Assembly: GCF_900157365.1 (NCBI RefSeq)
Contig: NZ_FUEZ01000004.1
Location: forward strand, 186,001 to 250,000
Direction: 5' to 3'
Length of the DNA stretch: 64,000 nucleotides
From: Mycobacterium numidiamassiliense
GTDB taxonomy: Bacteria > Actinomycetota > Actinomycetes > Mycobacteriales > Mycobacteriaceae
Both the position numbers and the translations under genes were made by a program. Positions 47,571 through 56,125 of this stretch are shown here, piece after piece. Positions within the stretch are counted from its first letter, which is position 1. Every line of letters begins with the position of its first letter. The notes under the pieces are model-generated. The model saw only the letters and a program-made list of their open reading frames with translations, was not told where the DNA came from and made no database searches.

Positions 47571-49040
47571 ATGACTGAGCACCTTGATGTCGTCATTGTC
47601 GGGGCGGGCATTTCCGGGGTGAGCGCGGCCTGGCACCTCCAGGAGCGCTGCCCGACCAAGAGCTTCGCCATCCTGGAACGCCGCGACGACCTGGGCGGCA
47701 CCTGGGACCTGTTCAAATACCCGGGCATCCGGTCGGACTCCGACATGTTCACCCTCGGCTTTCGGTTCAAGCCGTGGACCTCGGCCAAATCCATCGCCGA
47801 TGGCGCCTCGATCAAGGCCTATATCAACGAAGCCGCCGTGGAGAACGGGATCGACCGGCACATCCGCTACCGGCACCGGGTGCTGGCCGCCGATTGGTCC
47901 GACTCCGACAACCGCTGGACACTGACCGTCGAGCAGGACGGCCAACAGCATGAGATCACCTGCTCGTTCCTGTTCGCCTGCACCGGCTACTACAACTACG
48001 ACCAGGGATACTCGCCCGAGTTCCCCGGCGCCGACGATTTCGGAGGCACCATCATCCATCCGCAGCACTGGCCGGAGGGCCTGGACTATGCGGGGAAGAA
48101 GATCGTCGTCATCGGGTCCGGCGCGACCGCGGTGACCCTGATCCCGGCGCTGGTGAACTCCGGCTCCGGTCATGTCACGATGCTGCAGCGGTCGCCGACC
48201 TACATCGGTTCGCTGCCCTCGGTGGACCCCTTTGCCGAGCAATTCAACCGGTGGCTACCGGAACGCCTCGCACACGTCGCGAATCGCTGGAAAGCCATCG
48301 CGTTCAGCACCTTCCAGTATCAGCTGGCCCGCAAGCGCCCCGCCTACATGCGCAACCTGCTGATGACGATGGCCGAGCGGCGCCTGCCGAAGGGCTACGA
48401 CGTCGAGAAGCACTTCGGGCCACGATACAACCCGTGGGACGAAAGGCTGTGCCTGGCTCCGGACGCCGATTTCTTCCGGGCCATCCGGCACGGCAAGGCC
48501 GACGTCGTCACCGACACCATCGACCGGTTCACCAAGACCGGGATCAAGCTCGCCTCGGGTGAGGAGTTGCAGGCCGACATCATTGTCACCGCAACGGGAT
48601 TGAATATGCAGTTGATTGGCGGGGTGGTCCCGACCCGCAACGGTGAGCCCATGGACCTGACCTCGCTGATGACCTACAAGGGCCTGATGTTCTCCGGTGT
48701 GCCGAACTTTGCCATCACCTTCGGGTACACGAACGCGTCCTGGACACTCAAGGCCGACTTGGTCTCCGAATTCGTCTGTCGGCTGCTGAATTACATGGAC
48801 GCCAAGGGCTTTGACGTCGTGGAACCGCAGCACCCGGGCAACGCCGTCGACGAGCTACCGTTCATGGACTTCAACCCCGGCTACTTCCGGCGTTCGGTGC
48901 ACTTGCTTCCCAAATCGGGATCGCGTGCGCCCTGGCGGCTCAAGCAGAACTATTTCTTCGACATGCGGACGATCCGGCGCGGCAAGATCGACGACGACGG
49001 ACTGAAGTTCTCTAAAAAGCCAGCGGCAGTGGCTGTTTAA
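47571..49040 (+). CDS. ethA: EthA, Baeyer-Villiger monooxygenase (ethionamide activator)
   Basis: 489 aa from ATG 47571 ([16 protein letters not shown], identical to the M. tuberculosis opening). FAD site [11 protein letters not shown] at the N-terminus, Baeyer-Villiger fingerprint [12 protein letters not shown] near residue 160, NADPH site [11 protein letters not shown] near residue 182. The enzyme oxidises ketones and bioactivates ethionamide and related thioamides. Its 3' end overlaps that of rraA by 4 bp. Confidence 0.95.
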   Translation: MTEHLDVVIVGAGISGVSAAWHLQERCPTKSFAILERRDDLGGTWDLFKYPGIRSDSDMFTLGFRFKPWTSAKSIADGASIKAYINEAAVENGIDRHIRYRHRVLAADWSDSDNRWTLTVEQDGQQHEITCSFLFACTGYYNYDQGYSPEFPGADDFGGTIIHPQHWPEGLDYAGKKIVVIGSGATAVTLIPALVNSGSGHVTMLQRSPTYIGSLPSVDPFAEQFNRWLPERLAHVANRWKAIAFSTFQYQLARKRPAYMRNLLMTMAERRLPKGYDVEKHFGPRYNPWDERLCLAPDADFFRAIRHGKADVVTDTIDRFTKTGIKLASGEELQADIIVTATGLNMQLIGGVVPTRNGEPMDLTSLMTYKGLMFSGVPNFAITFGYTNASWTLKADLVSEFVCRLLNYMDAKGFDVVEPQHPGNAVDELPFMDFNPGYFRRSVHLLPKSGSRAPWRLKQNYFFDMRTIRRGKIDDDGLKFSKKPAAVAV

Positions 49041-49522
49041 CCAGTCGCAGCGGTGACCACGATGCCGTCGTCATCGCTGTAGGCGGTGTCGCCGGGGACG
49101 AATGTCACCCCGCCCAGGCTGATCTCGACGTCACGCTCGCCCGCACCGCTCTTGCTGCTTTTGCGGGGATTGGTGCCCAGCGCCTTGATGCCGATGTCGA
49201 TACCGCGCAGCGCGGCAGCGTCCCGGACCGCGCCGTTGACGATCAGCCCGGCCCAGCCGTTGGAGCGGGCCAGTTCGGCGATGAGGTCCCCGACCAGCGC
49301 GGCGTGCAGCGAGCCGGCGCCGTCGATGACCAGTACCCCGCCCGCATTTGGCTGGGAGAGAACCGATTTCAACAGCGCGTTGTCCTCAAAGCACCGGACG
49401 GTGCTGATCGGCCCGGCGAATTGGGAGCGGCTGCCGAACTGGCGGAACTGGAGGTCGCAGCTGCGTACATCAGGCCCGATGTCGTCGACGAGGTCGGCGG
49501 TCGGCTGAAACGAGATGCTCAT
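49037..49522 (-). CDS. rraA: RraA-like protein (formerly MenG)
   Basis: 161 aa. Single-domain RraA fold: [42 protein letters not shown] and [31 protein letters not shown] carry the conserved Gly-rich and RD motifs. In E. coli RraA inhibits RNase E; related proteins are oxaloacetate decarboxylases/aldolases. Its ATG overlaps the stop of the upstream H-NS-like gene, so the two are coupled. Confidence 0.92.
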   Translation of the reverse strand: MSISFQPTADLVDDIGPDVRSCDLQFRQFGSRSQFAGPISTVRCFEDNALLKSVLSQPNAGGVLVIDGAGSLHAALVGDLIAELARSNGWAGLIVNGAVRDAAALRGIDIGIKALGTNPRKSSKSGAGERDVEISLGGVTFVPGDTAYSDDDGIVVTAATG

Positions 49523-49965
49523 CCGCGACGGCGTAGTTGCCGGATCAGCAGGATGGCAAGCAGGCTGATTGCGACGGCGACCGCCAGCGGTACCGCCGAT
49601 TGGCTGGGTGACGATGGCACGAGGGCGGGTGAGACGGGGTCTTTGGCTTCTTCGACCGTTGACTTCGCCTGCGCCGCAGCATCTTTGGCCGCAGCGGCGA
49701 GCTCGCCATTGGATTCGATCAACTGCCGCAGGTCCGCGGGCGACGCGGGGGGCTGTGGCGGCGCGGGGGCCGGGCTTTTGGCGGGCACCTTTTTCGCGGG
49801 TACTTTTTTGGCCGGCGCCTTTTTCGCGACCGCCTTTTTCGCCGGCGCCTTTTTCGCGGGTGCCTTCTTGGCTGCCTTGGCGGGGGGCTTCTGCTCGGGT
49901 GACGTCGGGTTCTCAGGCGTAGGGGCGTCGCGTTCGCCGTTAGGTCGATCGTGCGGGTCTGCCAT
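49519..49965 (-). CDS. hns: H-NS-like histone/membrane protein (Rv3852-like)
   Basis: 148 aa from ATG 49965 (AAGGAG 7 nt upstream). Residues ~25-60 are a histone-H1-like run of [10 protein letters not shown] repeats, encoded by a matching DNA repeat at about 49790-49870. Then comes a helix ([29 protein letters not shown]) and a C-terminal transmembrane segment ([19 protein letters not shown]) with a basic end. Rv3852 binds DNA while anchored in the membrane. It is coupled to rraA downstream. Confidence 0.9.
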   Translation of the reverse strand: MADPHDRPNGERDAPTPENPTSPEQKPPAKAAKKAPAKKAPAKKAVAKKAPAKKVPAKKVPAKSPAPAPPQPPASPADLRQLIESNGELAAAAKDAAAQAKSTVEEAKDPVSPALVPSSPSQSAVPLAVAVAISLLAILLIRQLRRRG

Positions 49966-50071
49966 GCGGCCGCTCCTTTGCAGCATTCTTTCGGCCATTT
50001 CTAGCGTCACGAAAAGTTACTCGGATCCCATCATGCCAGGGCGTGCGACGTCGATTCCGCGGCCAGGACGG

Positions 50072-50581
50072 TCAGGGCCTGCGCCGCACCGCCCACAATG
50101 CACCGATGGCGACGAGCGCCACCGCCCCCACGACGAACGGCCAGACCGGGATGCCGTTGCCCGCGGTACCGGCGGCGGCGGGTCCGGGTGTGCCGGTCCC
50201 GGGCACCGTCAGGCGAAACGACCATGACCCGGAGACCACGTGGCCATCTGCCGACGTCACCCGGTAGTTCACCGTGTAGGTGCCGGCCGGCCCGAGTGGC
50301 CGCAGGCCGATGGCGACGACCGCGCCCTGCACGCTCGGTTCCCCGGTCGACCACAAATTGCCGTCGGGCCCGACGACGGTCATCGCCGCAAACGTGGTTT
50401 GCAATCGTTCGTTGAAGGTCGCGCTCACCCGGTCGGGCCCCGTCGTCAGGGCCGCATTGTCCGCGGGGTCGGCGGACAACCGGGTGGCATGCGCGGATGC
50501 GACCGGCGCGGTATAGGCCGCGGTCAACGCGACGGCGGCCAGCATCACACCAGCCCACGCCAGGACCGCGCGGCGTCTCAT
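50072..50581 (-). CDS. CopC-domain copper-binding exported protein
   Basis: 169 aa. A signal peptide ends at APVASAH, so the mature protein begins near His31 (HATRLSADPADNAALTTGP), the first copper ligand of CopC proteins; SADGHVVSGSWSFRL holds the second His motif. A C-terminal transmembrane helix (VWPFVVGAVALVAIGALWAV) anchors it. Its ATG overlaps the YcnI-like stop (ATGA), making a two-gene copper unit. In M. tuberculosis only a short membrane protein (Rv3851) is annotated here. Confidence 0.82.
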   Translation of the reverse strand: MRRRAVLAWAGVMLAAVALTAAYTAPVASAHATRLSADPADNAALTTGPDRVSATFNERLQTTFAAMTVVGPDGNLWSTGEPSVQGAVVAIGLRPLGPAGTYTVNYRVTSADGHVVSGSWSFRLTVPGTGTPGPAAAGTAGNGIPVWPFVVGAVALVAIGALWAVRRRP

Positions 50582-51249
50582 GTCCTGCGGCGAACCAGCA
50601 CCAGACAGATACCCAGGGCCGCCACTATCAGGGCTGCTCCGCCCAACAGGCGCGCGGTGTTGTCGGGCGAGTTCGACTGCTCGAGCTGGTGATCGATCGG
50701 CGCGCTCCCGTGATGGTGTTCGTGCGCTCCGGCCGGCCCGGTGCCCAGGGTCAGCATGGGCACCGGATGTTCGGGCTCACCGCCACCGGGCAGCAGCGGC
50801 TGATCCCATTTCACGACCGACCCGTCCGAATAGGTCTGCGTCGTGGGGAAGCTGACGGTGTCGGTGTCGGGCAGTTGCACCGATATCCGGAATAGCGCGA
50901 ACTGGTCCACCGGGATCCCGGCGCCGGGCGCCGCCGTCCAGGTTACGGAGCCGACGGTGCCCGACGCGGCATCACGGTCCAGCTTGGCGGTCCACCCCGG
51001 CATCGCTTCGGTGCGAGCGGACCCGACGTTGGGCAGGGCGATCGTCAGCGCGGTGGTCGCCGCGCCCTTGTCGGATTCGTTGGGCACCTGGAAGGTCACC
51101 AGCGCCGTACCGCCGCGTACGGCGCTGTCGCTGCTGGCGTGGACGTGCGCCCAAGCCGCGGGCCCGACCGTGGCCGAGGCGACGTAGAGTCCGCTGGCCG
51201 CGGCGAGCGCGATCAGGGCGCGGGGCAGCCGGTGGTCGTGGAATGGCAT
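50578..51249 (-). CDS. YcnI-like (DUF1775) exported copper-homeostasis protein
   Basis: 223 aa. The signal peptide ends at PAAWA, leaving His as the first mature residue (HVHASSDSA), which in YcnI-type domains binds copper. Conserved parts are LVTFQVPNESDKGAATTALTIALP and MPGWTAKL. It ends with a His-rich linker (AHEHHHGSAP) and a C-terminal transmembrane helix with RRRT. It is the upstream member of the YcnI-CopC pair, 15 bp after the Rv3850-like gene. Confidence 0.83.
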   Translation of the reverse strand: MPFHDHRLPRALIALAAASGLYVASATVGPAAWAHVHASSDSAVRGGTALVTFQVPNESDKGAATTALTIALPNVGSARTEAMPGWTAKLDRDAASGTVGSVTWTAAPGAGIPVDQFALFRISVQLPDTDTVSFPTTQTYSDGSVVKWDQPLLPGGGEPEHPVPMLTLGTGPAGAHEHHHGSAPIDHQLEQSNSPDNTARLLGGAALIVAALGICLVLVRRRT

Positions 51250-51264
51250 GTCAGCGCACGACTT

Positions 51265-51921
51265 TCAGCTCAGCCCGAGCCGTGCCATCAGGTCGGCTTC
51301 GATGCCGTCGAGCTGTGCCGAGATCGCGGAGTGCGCGGCGCGGCGCCGCGCGGCGGGCATGTTCTCCGCGGCGGTGACGGCCGCCGACAGATCACTGAGC
51401 CGTTCGGAAATGGCGGACACGAACTGTTTGGTCTCGGCGTCCTTGGGCTTCTTGTCCTGCACTAGCCGCAGTGACTTTTCTGCCCCGGCGATCCGCGCCG
51501 ACAGCTGGGCGCCGTGCCCGGAGAATTGGCCGATCTGAGCCAGCGGAATCCCGAGTTGGTCGGCGCGACGCTGGTCGATCAGCGCGCGGACGGCCGTGGC
51601 TCCCCGGTAGATCAACGGCGTCAGGATCGGCGCGAGCAGTCGAGACACTGTCAGTACCCGGCGTATCCGTGTCGGCGACAGCAATTTGCCTTCCCTGGCC
51701 GCTTTGAGCTCGGTCTCGGCGACTTTCAACGCCGCGCGGTCGCTGTCCCGCTGAGACTTGATCTGCGTCTTGAGGGTCTTCTCCGCGGAACGCAGGTCGC
51801 CTTTGATTCGGCGAGCCTCGTTCTTGGCGGCCAGCTTGGCCTCCAACTTGGCGCGGGCCTTGATCGCACGGGCCTCGGCGCGACGCGTCGCGCGACTCTT
51901 TCGCTTGCGGAACAGGCCCAT
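51265..51921 (-). CDS. Rv3850-like coiled-coil protein
   Basis: 218 aa from ATG 51921. The N-terminal half is a highly basic coiled coil (KRKSRATRRAEARAIKARAKLEAKLAAKNEARRIK), with a hydrophobic patch near residues 90-110 (RLLAPILTPLIYRGATAV) and helices at the end. It closely matches Rv3850, which is conserved in mycobacteria but of unknown function. A longer open frame upstream runs into espR and is a shadow. Confidence 0.88.
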   Translation of the reverse strand: MGLFRKRKSRATRRAEARAIKARAKLEAKLAAKNEARRIKGDLRSAEKTLKTQIKSQRDSDRAALKVAETELKAAREGKLLSPTRIRRVLTVSRLLAPILTPLIYRGATAVRALIDQRRADQLGIPLAQIGQFSGHGAQLSARIAGAEKSLRLVQDKKPKDAETKQFVSAISERLSDLSAAVTAAENMPAARRRAAHSAISAQLDGIEADLMARLGLS

Positions 51922-52043
51922 TCCTGGCCGCCTCCCGGTATCTGGTGGACTATCGCTGTCGCGTGTGCGCGATCCGTGAGCCAACCCTAATCGGCATAGG
52001 CCGAAAGCAACCCAACCGGGCGGGTGCCTGACCGGTCGCGGGC

Positions 52044-52442
52044 TTACGCGTCGAGATGCTCCGCGCGACGCAGCTCGTTGACGCGCTCCACGATGTCCTG
52101 CTGGGCTTGCGGGGACAACCCGACGGCCCGCACCGCGATGCGGCGCACACCGTCGTCGCGCACTGCGGCCAGCCACGACAGTTCGTTGTCCAGCTTTTCG
52201 TAGTACTCGTCGTCGGTGAAGTACGCCGGCTTGATCCGGAAGAAATTCGCCAGCGCGGCCATGGTCGCCGACGACGGATTGGTGCGGTTGCCGGAGCGTA
52301 GCTGCGACAAGTAGGGAGCCGACATCGTGATGCCTTCCGCCTTGAGCGCCGCGATCACCTCTGCGGAGGTGTGCGGCCCGCGTCCGGGGGGATACACGGT
52401 GTCGAATAGACGATTGAGGCGAGCAGCGAACGTCGTGCTCAT
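52044..52442 (-). CDS. espR: EspR, nucleoid-associated regulator of ESX-1
   Basis: 132 aa from ATG 52442 with GGAGG upstream, identical in length to M. tuberculosis EspR. N-terminal helix-turn-helix (FAARLNRLFDTVYPPGRGPHTSAEVIAALKAEGITMSAPYLSQLRSGNRTNPSSATMAALANFF, residues ~4-67) and a C-terminal dimerisation helix pair. EspR activates espACD and binds many other loci. Confidence 0.96.
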   Translation of the reverse strand: MSTTFAARLNRLFDTVYPPGRGPHTSAEVIAALKAEGITMSAPYLSQLRSGNRTNPSSATMAALANFFRIKPAYFTDDEYYEKLDNELSWLAAVRDDGVRRIAVRAVGLSPQAQQDIVERVNELRRAEHLDA

Positions 52443-52896
52443 CGATAAGACCTCCACTGGGCTGTAGAAGCGAGCCATTACCTAAGTGTATTTGCTGACC
52501 ATGGTACCGAGTGTTTCTGACCACAGCCAGGTGCAAAGAAGCGCGGCTTCGCTGGCGTCCGTCGGGAGGTTAGCCGAGTCCACACCCGACGAGCGTCCAA
52601 CTAAATCACGCTAGTGTCCATAAAGCGAACAAAACTCACAGGTTATCCGCAGAATCGAGGTAGCAATTCGACGCGGGCCGGTACCGCGCTCAGGCGTGGC
52701 GGGCGGGGTGGCCGGAAGGGATCGGGCGGATGCACCGCAACCGGGAGATGACACAGACCCGACGGAAGATGTCTTTGCTGTCGGACGCGAGGTCTGGGCG
52801 GGAGCCGGGGTTTGGGTACCTCGAAGGGCCCGCGGAGGGAACTCCGGGGGCCGCTGCCGCGTCCGGCGGACGAGGGGAGCGGTGCCGGTCGGCCCC
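52443..52896. other. 454-bp region upstream of espR
   Basis: No gene is supported; open frames crossing it on both strands look like shadows of high G+C. It must contain the espR promoter. A TTATCCGCA sequence at 52633-52641, one base from a DnaA box, stands alone. Nothing else was recognised. Confidence 0.5.
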
Positions 52897-53592
52897 CTAG
52901 CCGATTTCCGGTGGCCTCCCGGCGATCGAGGCGTTTGTCCGGCGCCGGCGCAGAGTTTGCGCCAGCAGCGCGACGGCGACGGCCAGCGCCACCGTCGAGG
53001 TGACCGCAACGGCGGCCGGCCGCCAGCCGAGCGCGGTGTCCAGGAGGATCCACAGGCCGAACATCAGGAACAGCAGGCTCGCCAGCACGTGCAACAACTG
53101 CCGCGGAAGACGGCGATGCAGCAGCACCCCGACAGCGATCGCCAGGGCGTCAGCGCAGACCATGCCGACCGTCGAGCCGATCAACACCCCAATCAGGTCG
53201 TGATCACTGGCCAGCATGAGGGTCGCCAGCGACGTCTTGTCGCTGATCTCGGCGAGGAAGAACGAGGAAATCACTGCGAGCAGCGCGAATCGGGGTTGGT
53301 CACCGGTCGACACGTCGTCATCGCCGGTGGCGCCCTCACGCCAAGCCCACACGGCAAAGGCCAGGAAGGCAAGCGCGGACACGAAGGCCAAGGGGCGGGC
53401 GGGCAGCGCCGCGCCCAGAAAATGGCCGATCGTCACCGAAACACCGTGCGCGAGGAACGCGGCGATGGCGACCCCGGTCAGCACGATCCACCATCGGTAG
53501 CGCAGCGCGTACGTCATGGTGATGAGCTGGGACCTGTCGCCGAGTTCGGCGAGGAAGACCACCCCGAGGCTGAGCAATGTCGCGGCGAGCAT
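52897..53592 (-). CDS. UPF0016/GDT1-family manganese exporter
   Basis: 231 aa from ATG 53592. Two copies of the family signature are present: AELGDRSQL near residue 15 and AEISDKTSL near residue 115, each followed by three hydrophobic helices, giving six or seven in total. Members (MneA, TMEM165, Gdt1) move Mn2+ or Ca2+ out of the cytosol. A yybP-ykoY riboswitch directly upstream supports manganese. The position corresponds to the membrane protein Rv3848. Confidence 0.88.
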   Translation of the reverse strand: MLAATLLSLGVVFLAELGDRSQLITMTYALRYRWWIVLTGVAIAAFLAHGVSVTIGHFLGAALPARPLAFVSALAFLAFAVWAWREGATGDDDVSTGDQPRFALLAVISSFFLAEISDKTSLATLMLASDHDLIGVLIGSTVGMVCADALAIAVGVLLHRRLPRQLLHVLASLLFLMFGLWILLDTALGWRPAAVAVTSTVALAVAVALLAQTLRRRRTNASIAGRPPEIG

Positions 53593-53646
53593 GAGAGGCG
53601 ACCTTTCGACACGTCGTCGACGACCGCGTGGCCGTCGAACACCGGT

Positions 53647-53739
53647 CGAAGGTCTCACCCACCGGTTGGGTTACACCGGTTCGCCGGCCGGGCTATGCGC
53701 CAGTATGTCGACTCGACGATTGGGGGCTACTCCCCTTCG
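53647..53739 (-). ncRNA. yybP-ykoY (manganese) riboswitch
   Basis: On the minus strand the element opens CGAAGGGGAGTAGC (53739-53726) and closes GTGAGACCTTCG (53658-53647). GGGGAGTAG and GTGAGACC are the class signatures; the P1 stem CGAAGG/CCTTCG pairs perfectly. The exporter ATG is 55 nt downstream. The class turns on exporters when Mn2+ is high. Confidence 0.85.
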
Positions 53740-53847
53740 CTAACGGTCTTAGGCTACCGGGCGGGTCGGGGCGGCGCCAGCGAGGCGCCGAAGTTCGGGC
53801 ACCCGTATTCCACGATTCGTGGACTGAAGGAGTTCGGGTGAATGTCC

Positions 53848-54381
53848 TTATGCGGCAAGCAGCATTGCCAGGATCGCAGTATCAGGATGACTGATGGGGT
53901 CGACGCCGACACGGCTGACCATCGACGTGATGGTGCCGTCGGCTTCGGCCTCCACCCAGGCCGCTCGATGCTCTAAACCCAGATACGGCAAGCCCGGCAG
54001 TAGTACGCACCCCGAGGCCGCACCGTTGCATTCGGGCAACGACGGCGTGGTTTCCGATGGCGGGTGCAGCATCAGCAGCGCGGGTGGCTGGCGCTGCGCG
54101 AAATAGCCGGGCTGGATGGCGGATTCACCGAATACCGTGCCCTCGGCCACCACCAGGCCGACGGTGTCGGGCTCGGGCTCGTCGGGCAATTCCTCGCGAG
54201 CACCGAATACCGTTGTGGTGGAGAGCAATCCGGGCAACGATGCGACGCGAACCGCCACCATCAGCAGTTGGGCCCACTCCTTCGTGGAGTCAGGCCAACG
54301 CCCGGAGATGACAAACCCTTTCAGGTCACCACGGGAATGAAAGGGCGCAACACCTATCGGGCCGGCGGACCCAGCTTCCAT
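53848..54381 (-). CDS. Rv3847-like conserved hypothetical protein
   Basis: 177 aa from ATG 54381, which has GGGGAGG 7 nt upstream. It is soluble, with LPDEPEPDTVGLVVAEG and LPECNGAASGCVLLPGLPYLGLEHR containing two Cys. It matches Rv3847, which is conserved next to sodA in mycobacteria; function unknown. It lies between sodA and the riboswitch, all on the same strand. Confidence 0.85.
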   Translation of the reverse strand: MEAGSAGPIGVAPFHSRGDLKGFVISGRWPDSTKEWAQLLMVAVRVASLPGLLSTTTVFGAREELPDEPEPDTVGLVVAEGTVFGESAIQPGYFAQRQPPALLMLHPPSETTPSLPECNGAASGCVLLPGLPYLGLEHRAAWVEAEADGTITSMVSRVGVDPISHPDTAILAMLLAA

Positions 54382-54537
54382 CTCGACCTCCCCGCGACGC
54401 GTCGGCTTCGAAATAACCACGCTGGTAGCTCGAATAATTCAGAATGCCTGTGGGTTTCCAGGGTTGCAACTCGACACGGCTAATAGCGCCGGCATTCTTG
54501 CCCGGCTCACGGAGATGCCCGGAGCGGGGAAAAGCAA

Positions 54538-54564
54538 AGGCGCCGCGGAATATCCGCGACGCCT
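54538..54564 (-). terminator. Intrinsic terminator after sodA
   Basis: AGGCG-C-CGCGGA, loop ATA, TCCGCG-A-CGCCT forms an 11-bp stem with one mismatch, 20 nt past the sodA stop. On the minus strand it is followed by TTTGCTTTT. Confidence 0.75.
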
Positions 54565-54583
54565 CAGCCTTGGGCGGATGTTG

Positions 54584-55207
54584 TCAGCCGAAGATCAAAC
54601 CACCGGTCTTCTTGGTTGCGGCCTCGTAGCGCGACTGCACGTCGGCCCAGTTGACGACATTCCAGAACGCCTTGACGTAGTCCGCCTTGACGTTCTTGTA
54701 CTGCAGGTAGAAGGCGTGCTCCCACATGTCGACCTGCAGCAGCGGAATGATGCCGAGCGGGACGTTGGCCTGCTGGTCGTACAGCTGGAAGGTCAGCAGC
54801 CTGTCGCCGAGGCTGTCATAGCCCAGCACCGCCCAGCCCGAACCCTGCAAGCCGTTGGCGGCAGCGCTGAACTGAGCCTGGAACTTGTCGAACGAACCGA
54901 ACTGCTCGTCGATCGCGGCGGCCAGGTCGCCGGTCGGCTTGTCGCCACCGTTCGGCGACAGGTTCTTCCACCAGATGCTGTGGTTGACGTGCCCACCCAA
55001 GTGGAAGGCCAGGTTCTTCTCGTTCAAGAAGATCGCCGAGTGGTCGCCGTTGGCGCGTGCCTCTTCGAGCTTGGCCACCGCGTCGTTGAGTCCTTTGACG
55101 TAGGTGGCGTGGTGCTTGGTGTGGTGGATCTCGTTGATCTGACCGGAGATATGCGGTTCCAGCGCTGCGTAGTCCCAGTCCAAATCGGGCAGGGTGTATT
55201 CAGCCAC
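54584..55207 (-). CDS. sodA: Superoxide dismutase SodA (Fe/Mn family, Gln145)
   Basis: 207 aa from GTG 55207. Metal ligands: His28 (HHTKHH), His76 (NHSIWW), and Asp/His in DMWEHAF near 160/164. The position numbered 145 in the M. tuberculosis enzyme, His there (YDHQ), is Gln here ([10 protein letters not shown]). His at this position goes with iron and Gln with manganese, so this enzyme is predicted to be a Mn-SOD. The protein lacks a signal peptide but is abundantly found outside mycobacterial cells. Confidence 0.96.
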   Translation of the reverse strand: MAEYTLPDLDWDYAALEPHISGQINEIHHTKHHATYVKGLNDAVAKLEEARANGDHSAIFLNEKNLAFHLGGHVNHSIWWKNLSPNGGDKPTGDLAAAIDEQFGSFDKFQAQFSAAANGLQGSGWAVLGYDSLGDRLLTFQLYDQQANVPLGIIPLLQVDMWEHAFYLQYKNVKADYVKAFWNVVNWADVQSRYEAATKKTGGLIFG

Positions 55208-55522
55208 GGCTTTCCTTTCCTCGATGATCGTTAGTGATCGTCTTGACGCGCGTTAGCGCGCGGTCCGCCACGCGGCGGCCCGGCGTTATCAACCCTGCTC
55301 CATGACCGCGCGCGCCGCAAGAACGATCGCTACTCGCCGCTCGGCCTAGTACCCAGTCGCGGTGATTTCAAGACAAGACGATGAGCGCGAGAACCGCGAG
55401 CAATGCGAGTGCGACGAGGCCGGCGCGCAGAGCGGCGACGCTATAGCTCTGGTTCCATGCAGGCGAGCCGGAATACGAGTTCGAGGGGCCCGACGATCCC
55501 GGACCGAACGAATGCGTCGCCA
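55208..55522. other. 315-bp sodA upstream region
   Basis: No gene is supported. It contains the sodA promoter, with TTTCCTTTCC near the start codon on the + strand serving as an AAGGAAAG ribosome-binding site in the sodA direction. No Fur/IdeR- or MntR-type site was recognised. Confidence 0.5.
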
Positions 55523-55523
55523 T
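55368..55523 (-). CDS. Small (50 aa) single-helix membrane protein
   Basis: From ATG 55523 with AAAGG 7 nt upstream. A Ser/Gly/Pro-rich head (MATHSFGPGSSGPSNSYSG) precedes one transmembrane helix (LRAGLVALALLAVLALIVLS) at the very C-terminus. The family is not recognised; it could be a tail-anchored microprotein. It lies upstream of sodA on the same strand, in the place where Rv3845 is annotated in M. tuberculosis. Confidence 0.5.
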   Translation of the reverse strand: MATHSFGPGSSGPSNSYSGSPAWNQSYSVAALRAGLVALALLAVLALIVLS

Positions 55524-55803
55524 TAAGCGCCTTTCACCTGCCGCGCACCCCGTCGTAGTGAGGTGAGTCACAACTACTTATCGTGATCGCGATCATAACG
55601 CTTTGTGATCAGGTTGAAAAATAGTGCCCGCAATCGGCCTCTGAGCTGCAGATTCGTGCAGACGCTCAGTGTTGGGCGGGGCGGTGGGGGTGCGCTCGCC
55701 GGCGCGCCGGGCATCGGCGATTGGGTGGTTGCTTAGCGTGGCAATCCATTTCGCTCGCGTCCCCGATTCGGGGTCGTCAGACAAGCCTTAACTAACCCGC
55801 CGG

Positions 55804-55901
55804 TTATCCACAACGCGACGCGGGTTAGCCGAAAGAAGCTGTATTAATGGCTCCCTTACCCACGGGCCCACTGTGGATAAACCTGTGGAAACTGTGGATA
55901 G
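55804..55901. other. DnaA-box cluster in a gene-free gap
   Basis: Four boxes fall in 98 bp: TTATCCACA (55804-55812, + strand), TGTGGATAA (55872-55880), TGTGGAAAC (55884-55892) and TGTGGATAG (55893-55901), the last three in opposite orientation and nearly back to back. The first two match the consensus exactly. The spacing is like that of a replication origin, although dnaA is not nearby. The whole gap 55524-56125 holds no recognisable gene. Confidence 0.65.
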
Positions 55902-56125
55902 CCATAGGTAACTGTTGGTGCCGTCGAGTGATCGCCGGGGCGCCGCGCGCGCATGCCGAGGACGGGTCACGGGCCGGGTGGCCGTCCCGTTGTTCGCGAG
56001 GCGTCGCCGGCCCAGAGCCGTCGCCGCGATGAGTGTGGTCTCGCCGTTGTGCGCAACCCGACCGTGACCGATCGCCGCGGGTCGTGTCCCGTGGCCCGCG
56101 CCGTGGTCGGAGCTACGCTGGTCCG

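Noticed and set aside
52696..53841. Open frame on + strand across the Mn exporter and riboswitch
   Set aside because: Antisense to a clear transporter; product is low-complexity and charged.
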